The position numbers and the translations under genes are program-made. DNA of 64,000 nucleotides from assembly GCA_027924645.1 (NCBI GenBank), contig BSBN01001807.1, positions 12,728,001 to 12,792,000 of the forward strand, given 5' to 3'. Position 1 is the stretch's first letter; each line of letters opens with the position of its first letter. Of the stretch, positions 44,560-57,239 are shown in pieces. The DNA comes from Cunninghamia lanceolata. Taxonomy: Eukaryota > Streptophyta > Pinopsida > Cupressales > Cupressaceae. A model generated the notes under the pieces. That model did not search any database. It had not been told where the DNA came from and saw nothing but the letters and a program-made list of their open reading frames with translations.

Positions 44560-47100
44560 TGAGAGGATTATCATTTTGACAAGTTAAATTATCATGAGAA
44601 AGTGAAAATTATCACATGTTGCTATTATCTTGATTCAAACACTAACCTAAACAATTAGAAGGACACTAAGGGAAATCATGTTAGTCACTGAATTATCATC
44701 ATGCTAAAATCAAGCTAAGGATTGTCACTTGAGCATACTCACTTGGAAGAACTATCATATCAGCGTAAAGACTAAATTATACCACAATGCTATCATGCAA
44801 CCATAGGAATAGTTATGACCTTTCACCCATGGGTAGGATAGCAACGGATACACAAGGTGTAAATCAAGACTAAATGATAAGTCAATTAATCTCAAATCTA
44901 TGCAAAAAGATATCCATGATACTATATAAACATATCTAGGTGGTCTTGAAAGAATATTCATATGGTAGGGAAGATTGTCGTCAACTAAAAGATAACCATA
45001 CATGCCATTGGCATATTTATTAGGACAATTATAATCACAATGAGGTTGTCTTGAATAGATAGTGACTTTTTAAGGAGTTATTAGATAGTTAAGGAAGACA
45101 GAGTATTGATATTGGTGGGTACATGTACTACAGTAAAGTCAAGGAGGGTATGATGTCGTCGAGACAATCTTGAGTAGAGCCTCCTTGCATGATAATATAA
45201 CTAGTCCTTTGTGATGTACCTGAATCTCTATGAGGGTGATGAAGTTTTAGGGTGGAGAAAAGATAATATAAGTTTCTTAAGTTTCCCAAGACTATGATAG
45301 TCCAGAAATATACATATGATCTATACATGTTCCCTTATACATTGCATAGTCATCTTGAATATGGGACTATTATAGAACCTCAAGTTGTGATTCGAATGTG
45401 TCATAATGTCACCTACTATTTCAGTATAGTCAAGGCATTGATGAGATTCACTAGGAAAATCATGAATCCTCCATACATTATAATGCATTTAGTCCTTTTG
45501 TGATTTGTATGTACTCCAAGAGCAATTGTAGTAAATAGGATTGGGTTTTAAGATCCTAGCTTGTCAAATAGGTTTGGTAAGGGGGTCTATAAGGTCTTCA
45601 AAATATCAACAGTCATAGAGGACTAGTTTTCATGTCATTTTGGAAGCTCTTGATCCTTAAGATCTCCATAAGAAAGCATATCCTATTTTAGAGAGAAGAT
45701 TAATCAAGGCCATCCACCTAGACCCTCCAATAGATGGAGAAGTATCACAGGATATATTTGTGTCTGCTTGGGATAGTCAACAAACCATTGGGTCTATCAG
45801 GATAGTTTTCACTATTCTACACACTTCTAGAGATATATCATGTGTTGATGGGACTTCTACATTCCAAAAACTACCTTAGACATTGAAATAGTCATATCCG
45901 GATAGTCTTAAAGAAGACGATTAGGGAAGAACAGTAATAAGATATCTTGAGGGTTTTATTCGAAGGCATAATCCACACTACAAGTATTGTCATAAACTAC
46001 ATATATGGTGCTTGTTAATGACTCCATTTTTGGATGCTACCTTTCATAAGGATCCTAAATGGAGTATTTGGCAGCCATTGTTAGAATTGAAGTCATGATT
46101 TTATTCCTGTTGTTTATGAATGACCTTTAGGGACATCACGAAGGATCATCTGGACATGTGAAGGATACAACATAAGCCTCACCACCATTTCAAACATTGT
46201 TAAAACATACACCCAGGGTGTGAGTAATGAAGACAGCATGAAGATCTTTTGGAGATATAAACAAGGGTAGACTATTGTATATGAGGTTATTATGGTGATC
46301 ATGTAGCCTCTTTAAGCCATTCTAGAGTATGGGGTATTGAGGTCTATGGATATTTCATGTTAAATCCATCAAAGTGGACAATAAGTTCATGGTTTTCACA
46401 AAGCTAAGAATCCTTCTACAATTAGTAATAGCTACCCTAAGTCATTGTCATGATCAAAGCCTGGACTATCACAGTTTCATCAAGTTGTCACTAGCCTCTT
46501 ATTGCACATTTTAGGGTTAACTTTGATTTATGAAGTATCAAAGGCACCAATGACAAGGGTAAGTGTAATAAGTACTTTGTTAATAAACTCAATCATGCCT
46601 TGCTAGAGTACTTTGTTAATTAAAATCTTTGTGTTTCATTTTTTGCTTATCTCAATTTTTTGCTTTCTAGTAGGAGGTTGTTCTACATACACTATTTTAA
46701 CAAAAATATGATAGAGGAAGTGAGTACTAAAAGAGAACCTAAGACAAGATCAAGAAAAATGTTTGAGAAGACGTGTTAAGAAAATGTTCAAAATTGACCT
46801 AGAGATTGTGCCTACCACCATTTGTAAATGTTGACAAGAATGATATGATATATGCCATCTTTCCTTGTAATTTGAATGTTATCCTAGATTAATCTTGATT
46901 TGTAAAAGATTGCTAGTATATGACATGTGTGCGATATTTATGTTTTGGGTTGGACCACCCTAGGAAACTATAAATTTTCAGATTTATAATCATTTATTCA
47001 CTTTAATTATATGATTATATTTTGAGTTTTGTGTATGAGATTACTTTACTCTATTGTACCAATATGGACTAATTTATCTATCTTATTCATGATGCATATA
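44560..47100. other. no gene recognised in the giant element's left interior
   Basis: 44560-46530 has many scattered GATAGTC/GACTAT and TGTCAT phrases without a fixed period. 46530-47100 resembles UTR/intron sequence, ending with the acceptor-like GATGCATATAG eight bases before the ATG region of the next ORF. Confidence 0.35.
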
Positions 47101-47112
47101 GAAATTGACATC

Positions 47113-48465
47113 ATGCCGAGGAAATAAGCAAAGACTCTAACTCTAAAAGAGCATGAAGTTGAGAATGAAAAGAAAAGAGAAAGAATGAGGTGACTTCATG
47201 AAACTAGGAAATTGTCAACCATAGAAGAAGACATGCCACAAATTCAAGAGGAGCACGAATTACCTAATCAAGCTAAGAGGGAGATGGAATTGGCGACACA
47301 AAGGCAATGAATACAAAACCTTTGTTCAACGAGGAAATTAAATATCAAAGTTGGAGGCACTCCATCTTTCACAGGTCAAGGTGAAGGTACAACATCATTC
47401 TCTTCTCAAATTGGAGGCACTCCATCTTTCATAGGTCAAGTTGAAGGTATATCTTCATTCTCTTCTCAAGTTGGAGATACGTCTTCATTCTATTCTCAAG
47501 TTGGAGGTACATCTTGATTCTCTTCCCAAGTTGGAGGCACACCATCATTCACATGTCAAGTTGAAGGTACACCATATTCTCCATCTCAACTTCAAGGTTT
47601 TTCATCTTTTCCATCTCTAATTGAAGGTGCACCATCTATCCCATCTCAAGTAAATATTGAAGAAATTTCTAATACTGAGTCAACTTTACCATTGAAAATG
47701 CCTCCTAGAATTTTGCATAGAAAGCCTAAGTTTCTAATTGATATCGATGAGAATGTTTTGAAGCCCACGTAGGATAAGATTCCCAAGTGTACTTGCCAAA
47801 GATATGCCAATAAGATATGGAAATAGTTCTTTGAGAAGTTAAATGAAACCAAAAGATGTCAACTATTTGTTGAATTGATGAGAAATCTAAAATTTAGGCC
47901 TATTATGAAGATTCTTGGCCTAAGAACATCAGATGCTTCAAGTGAAAAATCAATTGTAAAGAATCTAATGAGTGCATATATGAGAGTGTGGGTTCCACCT
48001 CACGCACCAAGGATAGTAATGTCATACGATGTGTCATTATGTCGACAATAGTAAGCCAAAAAACAAAGAAAGCTTGCCTCATTAGTAAGACAAGTCAAGC
48101 ATTGAAAATAAGTAGAAAAACTCTAATGAGAGCCGTTGGAAGGTGTGAAAGAGTTGAGGATCCAAATACCAATGAATTTTGGGCATTCTCTGGGAGACTC
48201 CCACAGAAAGATAAAGTTGTTGTTAAAGCCTTGAAATCCCTCATTGAAGAATTTTAGGAAAATAACACAAGGGTATCTCCTAATGCAAGAGATGTTGTAA
48301 GAAGGAGAATTGGTTGTCAAAACTGTGAGCCACATCCAAAGCAATTTTTGGATGTGATTCAAACACAGGTTTTCAAGAAATTTCAAGAGGTGTATCCTCA
48401 AATCAAAACTAGTCAAAGGTATTTGAAATGGTAAAGCCTTTTTATGTCAAAATAAATCACGCACG
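47113..48465 (+). pseudogene. transposon-type ORF with decapeptide repeats, truncated by satellite
   Basis: ATG at 47113 (MPRK), basic/charged N-terminus, ten 10-residue repeats (47350-47649), then VNIEEISNTESTLPLKMPPR, KCTCQRYANKIW, and, after a frame change near 48050, a possible helix-turn-helix (LKISRKTLMRAVGRCERVED), FWAFSGRLPQKDKVVVKALK, NNTRVSPNARDVVRRRIGCQ and KPFYVKINHAR, ending exactly at the satellite. Six stops in the first frame. I recall similar proteins from gymnosperm and moss repeats and take it as part of a transposase or accessory protein of the giant element; the family is not identified. The C-terminal part is missing. Confidence 0.6.
47350..47649 (+). repeat. ten 30-bp (10-residue) coding repeats
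   Basis: Ten consecutive units of exactly 30 bp encode variants of VGGTPSFTGQ (for example IGGTPSFIGQ, VGDTSSFYSQ, VEGTPYSPSQ, IEGAPSIPSQ). No unit has lost frame; one carries a TGA in place of the residue after Ser. Confidence 0.95.
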
Positions 48466-51400
48466 CAGTCGTTCGGGGCAATAGGCTACCGACAAAGTCA
48501 CTTAAGATCCCTAAGAGCAAAAAACTATTAAACTTTGACGAAGCAATTCCTAGAATTCATGGAAGCTAGGAATGTTCTGTTCAAACCTACAGGTGTACAT
48601 GGGGTCCATCCATAATAACCTCTCTCAGTTTTGGTCAAATCCAAACTATTTGACTGTGCCGAAATCAATTGCATTCTTGCAAAATGCTTCAATTTCATGT
48701 AATGGAAAGGTGCTAGGATTGACATTTTGCATTCCACAACTCATGGGGCTGAACCAATAGTGCCAACACATCAAGGTGGGTGGGTAAATGCTAGGGGAGG
48801 TCTCATTTCATGTGCCAAGTATCATAGTCGTTCGAGGCAGCAGGCTACCTACAAAGTCACTTAAGATCCTAAGAGCAAAAAACTACTCTCAGAATTTGTG
48901 GTAGCTAGGATTGTTCCATTTAGATATATAGGTGCATGTGGGGTCCATCCAAAATAACCTCTCTCAGTTTTGGTCAACTCCAAACCGTTTGACCGTGTTG
49001 AAATCAAATGCATTCTTGCAAATTGCTTTAGTTTCATACAACACAACCTTGCTAGGAGCCACATTTTTCATTCTGCTTCTCGTGGGGCCGAAATGATAGT
49101 ACCAATGCATTAGGGTGGGTGGGTAAATGATAGGGCAGGTCTTATTTTATGTGCCAAGTGTCCCAGTCATTTGGGGCAACAAACTACCAACAAAGTCACT
49201 TAAGATCCCTAAGAGCAAAAAAATACCAAACTTTGACAGAGCAGTTCTCAAAATTTGTGGTAGCTAGGAATATTTCTCTTTGACCTACAGGTGCACATAG
49301 AGTCCATCCACAATAACCTCTCTTGGTTTTGGTCAACTCCAATCCGTTTGACCATTCCAAAATCAAATGCATTCTTGCAAAATGCTTCAATTTCATGCAG
49401 TGGAAAGGTGCTAGGAGTGACATTTTGCATTCCATAGCTCATGGGGCTGAACCGATAGTGCCAATTCCTTGGGGTGGGTAGGTAAATTCTAGGGGAGGTC
49501 TTGTTTCATGCGCCAAGTGTCATAGTCATTTGGGACAGTAGGCTACCGACAAAGTCACTTAAGATCCTAAGAGCAAAAAACTATCAAATTTTGACGGAGT
49601 AGTTCTCAGAATTCGTGGTATTTAGGATTGTTCTATTTAGACCTACAAGTACACATGGGTTTTGTACACAATAACCTCTCTCAGTTTTGGTCAACTCCAA
49701 ACCATTTGACCGTGTCGATATCAAATGCATTCTTGCAAAATGCTTCAGTTTCATACAACACAACCTTGCTAGGAGCCATATTTTTTGTTATGCTTGTCAT
49801 GGGGCCAAACTGACAGTGCCAACATGTTGGGGTGGGTAGGTAAATGCTAGGGGAGGTCTCATTTTGTGCGCCAAGTGTCCCAGCCATTCGGGGCAATAGG
49901 CTACCAGCAAAGTCATTTAAGATCCCTAAGAGAAAAAAATTACCAAACTTTGACGGAGCAGTTCTCAGAATTCATGGCAACTGGGAATGTTTTGTTTGGA
50001 CCTATATGTGTACATGGGGTCTGTACATAATAACCTCTTAGTTTTGGTAAACTCCAATCCATTTGACTGTGCTAAAATTAAATGCATTCTTGCAAAATGC
50101 TTCAGTTTCATGCAGTGGAAAGGTGCTAGGGGTGAAATTTTGCATTCCACAGCTCGTGGGGCTAAATCGACAACACCAATGCATCAAGGTGGGTGGGTAA
50201 ATACTAGGGGAGGTCTTGTTTCATGCGCCAAGTGTCGTAGTCGTTCGAGGTAGCAGGCTATCGGCAAAGTCACTTAAGATCCTAAGAGAAAAAAACTGTC
50301 AAACTTTGATGGAGCAGTTCTCAAAATTCGTGGTAGCTAGGATTGTTCCATTCAGACCTATAAGTGTACATGGGGTCCATACATAATAAATTCTCTTGGT
50401 TTTGGTCAACTCCAAACTGTTTGACTGTGCTAAAATCAAATGCATTCTTGCAAAATACTTCAATTTCATACAACACAACCTTGCTAGGAACCATATTTTT
50501 TGTTCTGCTTGCCATGGGCTCGAACCGATAGTGCCAATGCATCAGGGTGGGTAGGTAAATACTAGGGGAGGTTTTGTTTTATGCGCCAAGTGTCCTAGTC
50601 ATTCAGGAGAACAGGCTACCGGCAAAGCACTTAAGATCCCTAAGAGCAAAAAACTACCAAACTTTGATGGAGCAGTTCTTAGAATTTGTGGTAGCTAGGA
50701 ATGTTTCGTTTAGACCTACAGGTGCATATGGGGTCTATCCACAATAACCTCTCTTAGTTTTGGTCAACTCCAATGCATTTGACCATGTCGTAATCAAATG
50801 CATTCTTGCAAAATGCTTCAATTTCATGCAGTGGAAAGGTGCTAGGAGTGACATTTTGAATTCCATAGCTCGTGGGACCAAACTAACATTGCCAATGCAT
50901 CGAGGTGGGTGGCTAAATGCTAGGGGAGGTCTAGTTTGATGTACCAAGTGTTGCAGTCATTCGGGGGAACATGCTACTAGCAAAGTCACTTAAAATCCCT
51001 AAGAGCAAAAAACTGCCAAACTTTGACGGAGCAGTTCCAGGAATTCATGGAAGATGGGAATGTGCCATTTAGACCTACAAGTGCATGTGGGGTTTATCCA
51101 CAATAATCTCTCTTAGTTTTGGTCAACTCCAAACTATTTGACCGTTCTGAAATCAAATGCATTTTTGCAAAATGCTTCAATTTCATGCAGTGGAAAGGTG
51201 CTAGGAGTGACATTTTACATTCCATGTATCTTGTGGGGTCGAACTGACAACACCAGTACATCAGGGTGGGTGGGTAAATTCTAGGGGAGGTCTTGTTTCG
51301 TGCGCCAAGTGTCTTAGTCATTCGGGGCAGCAGGCTACCGACAAAGTCACTTAAGATTGCTAAGAGCAAAAAACTGCCAAACTTTGATGAAGAAGTTCTC

Positions 51401-52449
51401 AAAAGTTGTGGCAGCTGGGAATGTTCTATTTGAACCTACAGGTGCATGTGGGGTCCTTCTTCAATAACCTCTCTCAGTTTTGGTCAACTTCAATCTATTT
51501 GACCATGCCGAAATCAATTACATTCTTGCAAAATGCTTCATTTTCATGCAGTGGAAAGGTGCTAGGAGTGAAATTTTGCATTCCACAAGTTGTGGAGCCG
51601 AACCGATTGTGCCAACACATCGGGGTGGGCAGGTAATGCTAGCGGAGGTCTTGTTTCATGCACCAAGTGTCTCAGTCGTTTTGGGTTGCAAGCTACTGAC
51701 AAAGTTGAAAGGTGCTAGTAGTGAAATTTTGCATTCCATAGGTTGTGGGACTAAACTGACTATGCCAACATGTTGGGGTGTGTGGGTAAATGCTAGGGGA
51801 GGTCTCATTTTGTGTGCCAACTACCAACAAATTTGAAAGGTGCTAGGAGTGAAATTTTGCATTCCATAGATTGTGGGGCCAAACTAACTGTGCCAACATG
51901 TTGGGGTGGGCGAGTAAATGCTAGGGGAGGTCTCATTTCATGTACCAAGTGTCTTAGTCGTTCTAGGTTGCAAGCTATCAACAAAGTCAAAAGGTGCTTG
52001 GAGTGAAATTTTGCATTCCACAGGTCATGGGGCCAAACTGACTGCCCCAACATGTCAAGGTGGGTGGGTAAATACTAGGGGAGGTCTCATTTCATGCGTC
52101 AAGTGTCTCAGTCGTTCTAGGCTGCAAGTTACTGACAAAGTTGAAAGGTGCTAGGAGTGAAAGTTTGCATTCCACAAGTTGTGGGGCTGAACCAACTATG
52201 CCAACATGTCAAGGTGGGTGGGTAAATGCTAGGGGAGGTCTCATTTTGTGTGCCAAGTCTCTCAGTCATTTCACGTTGCAAGCTACCAACAAAGTTGAAA
52301 GGTGCTAGGAGTGAAATTTTGCATTCCACAAGTCATCGGGCTGAACCGACTATGCCAACGTGTTGAAGTGGGCAGGTAAATGCCAGGGGAGGTTCTATTT
52401 CATGTGCCAAGTGTCCCAGTCATTCCAGGTTGTAAGCTACTGGCAAAGT
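48466..52449 (+). repeat. satellite array, forward arm
   Basis: Head-to-tail monomers marked by ACAAAGTCACTTAAGATCC at about 48491, 48850, 49191, 49549, 49908, 50264, 50622, 50981 and 51341: period about 359 bp (one 341). From about 51700 shorter monomers of about 130-155 bp follow (51832, 51980, 52132, 52288, 52441) that keep the GGTGCTAGGAGTGAAATTTT part and lack about 205 bp. Open frames within, such as MECKMSLLAPFHCMKLKHFA, repeat with the monomer and are not genes. Confidence 0.95.
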
Positions 52450-52497
52450 CACACTTTACCAGTAGCTTACAACTCGGAATGACTGGGACCCTTGGCA
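52405..52497. repeat. array inversion point (near-perfect palindrome)
   Basis: Left TTGTAAGCTACTGGCAAAGT and right ACTTTACCAGTAGCTTACAA are inverted copies separated by CAC at 52450-52452; 45-bp arms with about four mismatches. Confidence 0.95.
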
Positions 52498-55030
52498 TAA
52501 GAAATGAGACCTCCCCTAGCATTTATGCACCCACCCCGATGCGTTGACATGATCAGTTTGGCCCCATGATGAGAAGAATGAAAAATATGGCACCTGACAA
52601 GGTTGTGCTGCATGAAATTAAACATTTTGTAAGAATACATTTAATTTCAGCATAATCAAATGGATTGGAGTTTACGTAAACTAAGAGAGGTTATTGTGGA
52701 TGGACCCCATGTGCACCTATAGGTCTAAACAAAACATTCCCATCTACCATGACTTCCAAGAACTGCTCCATCAAAGTTTGGTAGTTTTTTCCTCTTAAGA
52801 TCTTAAGTGACTTTGTCGGTAGCCTGTTGTCCTGAATGACTGGGACACTTGGTGCACAAAACAAGATCTCCCCTAGCATTTACCCACCCACCCTAATGTG
52901 TTGGCACTTTTGATTCAGTCTCACGAGTTGTGGAATGTAAAATTTCACTCCTAGCACCTTTCCATTAGATGAAACTGAAGCATTTTGTAAGAATGCATTT
53001 GATTTTGACACGGTCAAACATATTAGATTTGACCAAAACTAAGAGAGGTTATTGTGGATGGACCCCACGTACACCTATAGGTCTAAATGAAACATTCCAG
53101 CTACCATGAATTCTAAGAATTGCTCCATCAAAGTTTGGCAGTTTTTTACTCTTAAGGATCTTAAGTAACTTTGCTGGTAGCACGCTACCCTAAATGACTA
53201 CGACACTTGGTGCACAAAATGAGACCTCTCCTTGCATTTACCCACCCAGCCCAATGGGTTGGCACTATTGGTTCAGCCCCACGAGCTGTGGAATGCAAAA
53301 TCTCACTCCTAGTAGCTTTCAACTTTGCCGGTAGCTTGCAATACGGAACGAATGAGATACTTGGTGCATGAAACAAGACCTACACTAGTAGTTACCCACC
53401 CACCCCGATGTGTTAGCATAGTCAGTTTGGCCCCACAACCTGTGGAATGCAAAATTTCACTCCTAGAACCTTTCCACTTTGTTGGTAGCTTGTAGCACAG
53501 AATGATTGAGACACTTGGCACACAAAACGAGACCTCCCCTAGCATTTACCCACCCACCCTGAGGCATTGGAATGGTTGGTTTGGCCCCATGATGAGAATA
53601 ACAAAAAATATGGCACCTAGCAAGGTTGTACTACATGAAACTGAAGCATTTTAAAAGAATGCATTTGATTTCAACATGGTCAAACATATTAGAGTTGACC
53701 AAATCTGAAAGAGGTTATTGTGGATAGACTCCATGTGCACTATAGGTCCAAATAGATCATTCCCAACTACCACAACTTATGAGAACTGCTCCGTTAAAGT
53801 TTGGTAGTTTTTTGCTCTTAGGATCTTAAGTGACTTTGCCGATAGCATGCTGCCCCAAACGACTACGACACTTGGTGCACAAAACGAGACCTCCCCTAGA
53901 ATTTACCTACCCACCCCAATGCGTTGGCACTATTAGTTTGGCCTGACAAGCTATGGAATGCAAAATGTCACTCCTAGCACCTTTCCACTGCATGAAACTG
54001 AAGCATTTTACAAGAATGCATTTGATTTCAGCACGGTCAAATGGTTTGGAGTTGACCAAAACTAAGAGAGATTATTGTGGACAGACCCCACATGCACCTG
54101 TAGATCTAAATAGAACATTCACAATTGCCATGAATTCTGAGAACTGCTCCATCAAAGTTTGACAATTTTTTGCTCTTAGGGATCTTAAGTGACTTTGTTG
54201 GTAGTTTGCTGCCTCGAATGGCTAGGACACTTGGTGCATGAAATGAGACCTCCCCTAGTATTTACCCACCTACCCTGATGCGTTGGTGATGTTGGTTTGG
54301 CTCCATGAGCTGTGGAATGCAAAATGTCACTCCTAACACCTTTCCACTGCATGAAACTGAAGCATTTTGCAAGAATGCATTTGATTTCGACACGTTCAAA
54401 CAGTTTGGAGTTGACCAAAACCAAGAGAGGTTATTATGGATGGACCCCACGTATACCTGTAGGTCAAAACAAAACATTCCCAGCTATCACAAATTTCAAG
54501 AATTACTCCGTCAAAGTTTGGCAATTTTTTGCTCTTAGGGATCTTAAGTGACTTTGTCGGTAGCCCGCTGCCCCGAATGACTGGGAAGCTTGGTGTACAA
54601 AACGAGACCTACCCTAGCATTTACTTATCCACCTCGACATGTTGGCGCTGTCAGTTCAGCCCCACAAGCTGTGGAATGCAAAATCTCACTCCTAGCACCT
54701 TTGCACTGCATGAAACTGAAGCATTTTGGAACAATGTGTTCCTTGCCACCATAGGCAAACGAAATTGATTTAAAAAAAATTGAGGTAAATATTTGTAGGT
54801 GGACTTGACATCCACTTGTACATGCAAAGAAGATGTTCCTAGGTGTCACAGTTTGATGTAACAATAAGTCCAAAGTTTGACACTTTTTGTCTTAGGGCTC
54901 TTGAGAGATTGTTTGCGTTCGATGTAGTCGATAATGACCAGGAGGCTTCGCCACTGAAAAAACACCTCCCCTAGCATTCACTCGCCCACCCTGACACTTT
55001 GGCATAATCAATTCAACCCCACGAGGTATG
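52453..55030 (-). repeat. satellite array, inverted arm
   Basis: Same monomer in reverse orientation, junctions at about 52455, 52810, 53168, 53322, 53478, 53832, 54190 and 54550, so full (~358-bp) units with two short (~155-bp) ones in the middle, and a diverged last unit near 54900-55030. Confidence 0.95.
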
Positions 55031-55039
55031 CAATGTGTT

Positions 55040-56440
55040 CTAATTACTTCCATCAAAGCATAAAGGATATGGGAATTTTTGTAGTTGCAATTGCCCTGAT
55101 AGACATGTATGCAAAGTGGCAGGTGTAAAGCAAATGTAGAAAGGTGAAATAAGGATATGCAAAGCATAGCAACCATATAGAAGGTGAAATGAGGATATGT
55201 AAATCATGTCAAATGTGTTTCTCTCTATCTCTCTCTTACTCTCTTCCTCATTTTGCAAGAGAAAGATAAATCTACATGTGCTTGCCTTGTAAGTGGCCTA
55301 AGAGTTTGTAGCCCTTCTCAGAGACCTTTCCTATCATAAATTCCTTCATACACTTGGTAATGGAAACTTGAGACCTGATTTGGATACCCTTTTGGTCATT
55401 GTAAAACATATGTGAAAATGAGATAGGGTTGTTTTGTATGGAATAGGAAAAAATTGGGCTATTACAATCAAATTAGGCCTATTTTGGGGACTGTAATGTA
55501 ACAATAGAGACTTGCATGTGGATTTAAACCCTAAGATTGGTAGGGAAGGTGTAAATAGGCATATATAACATGTCTAAACACTTCCCTTGCAGAAATCACT
55601 CACCCAACACAAGAATTCTCAAAAATACACTAAAACAGGGTCTCTTAAGGACAAATAGAGTAGGGCTTATTCAAAATGGCACTTACACATGTGACCAACC
55701 TCTGAAATATTTCTTGTAGCTCCGTATATACCTGCATATGGTGGAACTGGGAGAAAATCAAAATTTATGAAAACTACCCCCTCAATGGTCGAGAGTACTC
55801 AGTTTGCTATAAAATGCAAAATAAGTTGTTTCAAGGGGTCTAACTCATTGGATTAGGTCTGTTCACGTATATTACACCTCATAGAATCATCACAGTTTTC
55901 AAATAGTCCATTTTGGTGGGAAAATGGGAAACCCTTATCTAAATGACTTAAATGGATGTCTTGACCTGCAAGACCACTTGGAAACATACAAATATCCTCC
56001 TTGCCATCTCCTAAAGTCACTTGATTGGTTTTAAGCCTATGCTCCTACATTAACAAGGTAGGTGAACTATTTTACATGATGCCTCAAAGAAATGTTGTCT
56101 TATGGAATGCAATTAGTAGATGTAAATCCAAATTCCACAACCTTATCCACCATCCTCCTTGCCTATGCCAAAATGGCATCTTCGAAACAAGGTATAGATA
56201 ACCATCAAAGCATAAGGATATAGGAATTTTGTCACATGTTGTATTTGCAACTACCCTTTTAGACATGCATGCAAAATGTGGAAGCATAGACAAGGCTTGT
56301 GAATAGTTTGGTATGACACCTCAAATAAATGTTGTCTCATGGAATGCAATGATTGCAAGATATATGCACAAAATGGATTTTTTGATAAGGCTTTCAAAAC
56401 TTTAAGCAAATGCAATTGGCAGGTGTAAAGAAAATGTAGA
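55040..56440 (+). pseudogene. scattered PPR fragments
   Basis: PPR-coding pieces on the plus strand at about 55045-55110 (HQSIKDMGIF, ALIDMYAK) and 56060-56430 (MMPQRNVVLWNA, HAKCGSIDKACE, INVVSWNAMIARY). 55110-56040 between them has no recognisable gene. Both pieces break after the same codon context (GGTGTAAAG followed by AAATGTAGAAAG), indicating duplication of a unit that already held the break. Confidence 0.7.
55105..55260. repeat. GAAGGTGAAATGAGGATATG minisatellite-like block 1
   Basis: Degenerate ~30-50-bp units; the same block with CTCTCTCT sequence recurs at 56425-56575. Confidence 0.7.
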
Positions 56441-56775
56441 AAGATGAAATGAGGATATGCAAAGCATCTAAAAACCATATAGAAGGTGAAATGAGGATAT
56501 ACAAATCATGCCAGACATGTCTTTCTCCCTATGTTTCTCTCTTCCCCTCTTCCTCATTTTGCTCTTTTTGTAACCCATATAGATGGTGAAATGAGGGTAT
56601 GCTAGACTTATAGAAGGTGAAATGAGGATATAATGTCAAACATATAATCTCCCTCAGTCTCTCTCTAAGTCTCTCCCTAACTAAACATATAATTTCAAAC
56701 ATATATCTAAGGTGAGATGAAGGTAGGAAAATAATGTCAAACATATAGAAGGTGAAATGAGGATATGTCTAACAT
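56425..56775. repeat. GAAGGTGAAATGAGGATATG minisatellite-like block 2
   Basis: Five to six variants of AGAAGGTGAAATGAGGATAT interspersed with CTCTCT stretches. Confidence 0.75.
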
Positions 56776-56779
56776 GTAA

Positions 56780-57235
56780 GATGAGAAATTATCTATGATT
56801 ATCATATCAAATCTAGTAGTTTCTATATCAAATCTAGTAGTTTCAATATCATGATTGTTATGAGATGTATACAAAAATAAGAGTACAACAAATATGTTAA
56901 CTAACACTTACCATCAATCTAATAACTTAGCATAAACAAATTATATTTCCTTGTATGATTCAAACTATGAATTCTTAGATTCATCTAAAAAAATTTATAA
57001 AGGCCTATATGATAAATCTTATTATTGGATGCACCTTTCCTTGTACCCACCAATCTCTTAACAAAAATGCTTTATTGTATGTTTCATATTCCATATTTTT
57101 CTTAACATAAAGTGTAAAATTTAACTAATAATTTATATACAAAAACTAATTATATGAAAACCATATCATAAGTTGTTGCAAATAGGTTCACAATATATTT
57201 ATTTGTTCTAGCCAAAAAAAAGTTAGCTTTAATAT
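56780..57235. other. AT-rich spacer
   Basis: No gene, element end or tandem pattern apart from a short doubled ATATCAAATCTAGTAGTTTC. Confidence 0.35.
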
Positions 57236-57239
57236 TCAT

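Noticed and set aside
48500..54870. Many open frames of 60-118 codons in the satellite (CMKLKHFARMHLIS- and GGWVNARGGL-type products)
   Set aside because: They recur once per monomer, on both strands, with stops in varying places. They are translations of the satellite and show no independent coding constraint.
48466..55030. CRISPR-like array
   Set aside because: Units are ~359-bp satellite monomers without short direct repeats and unique spacers, in plant DNA.
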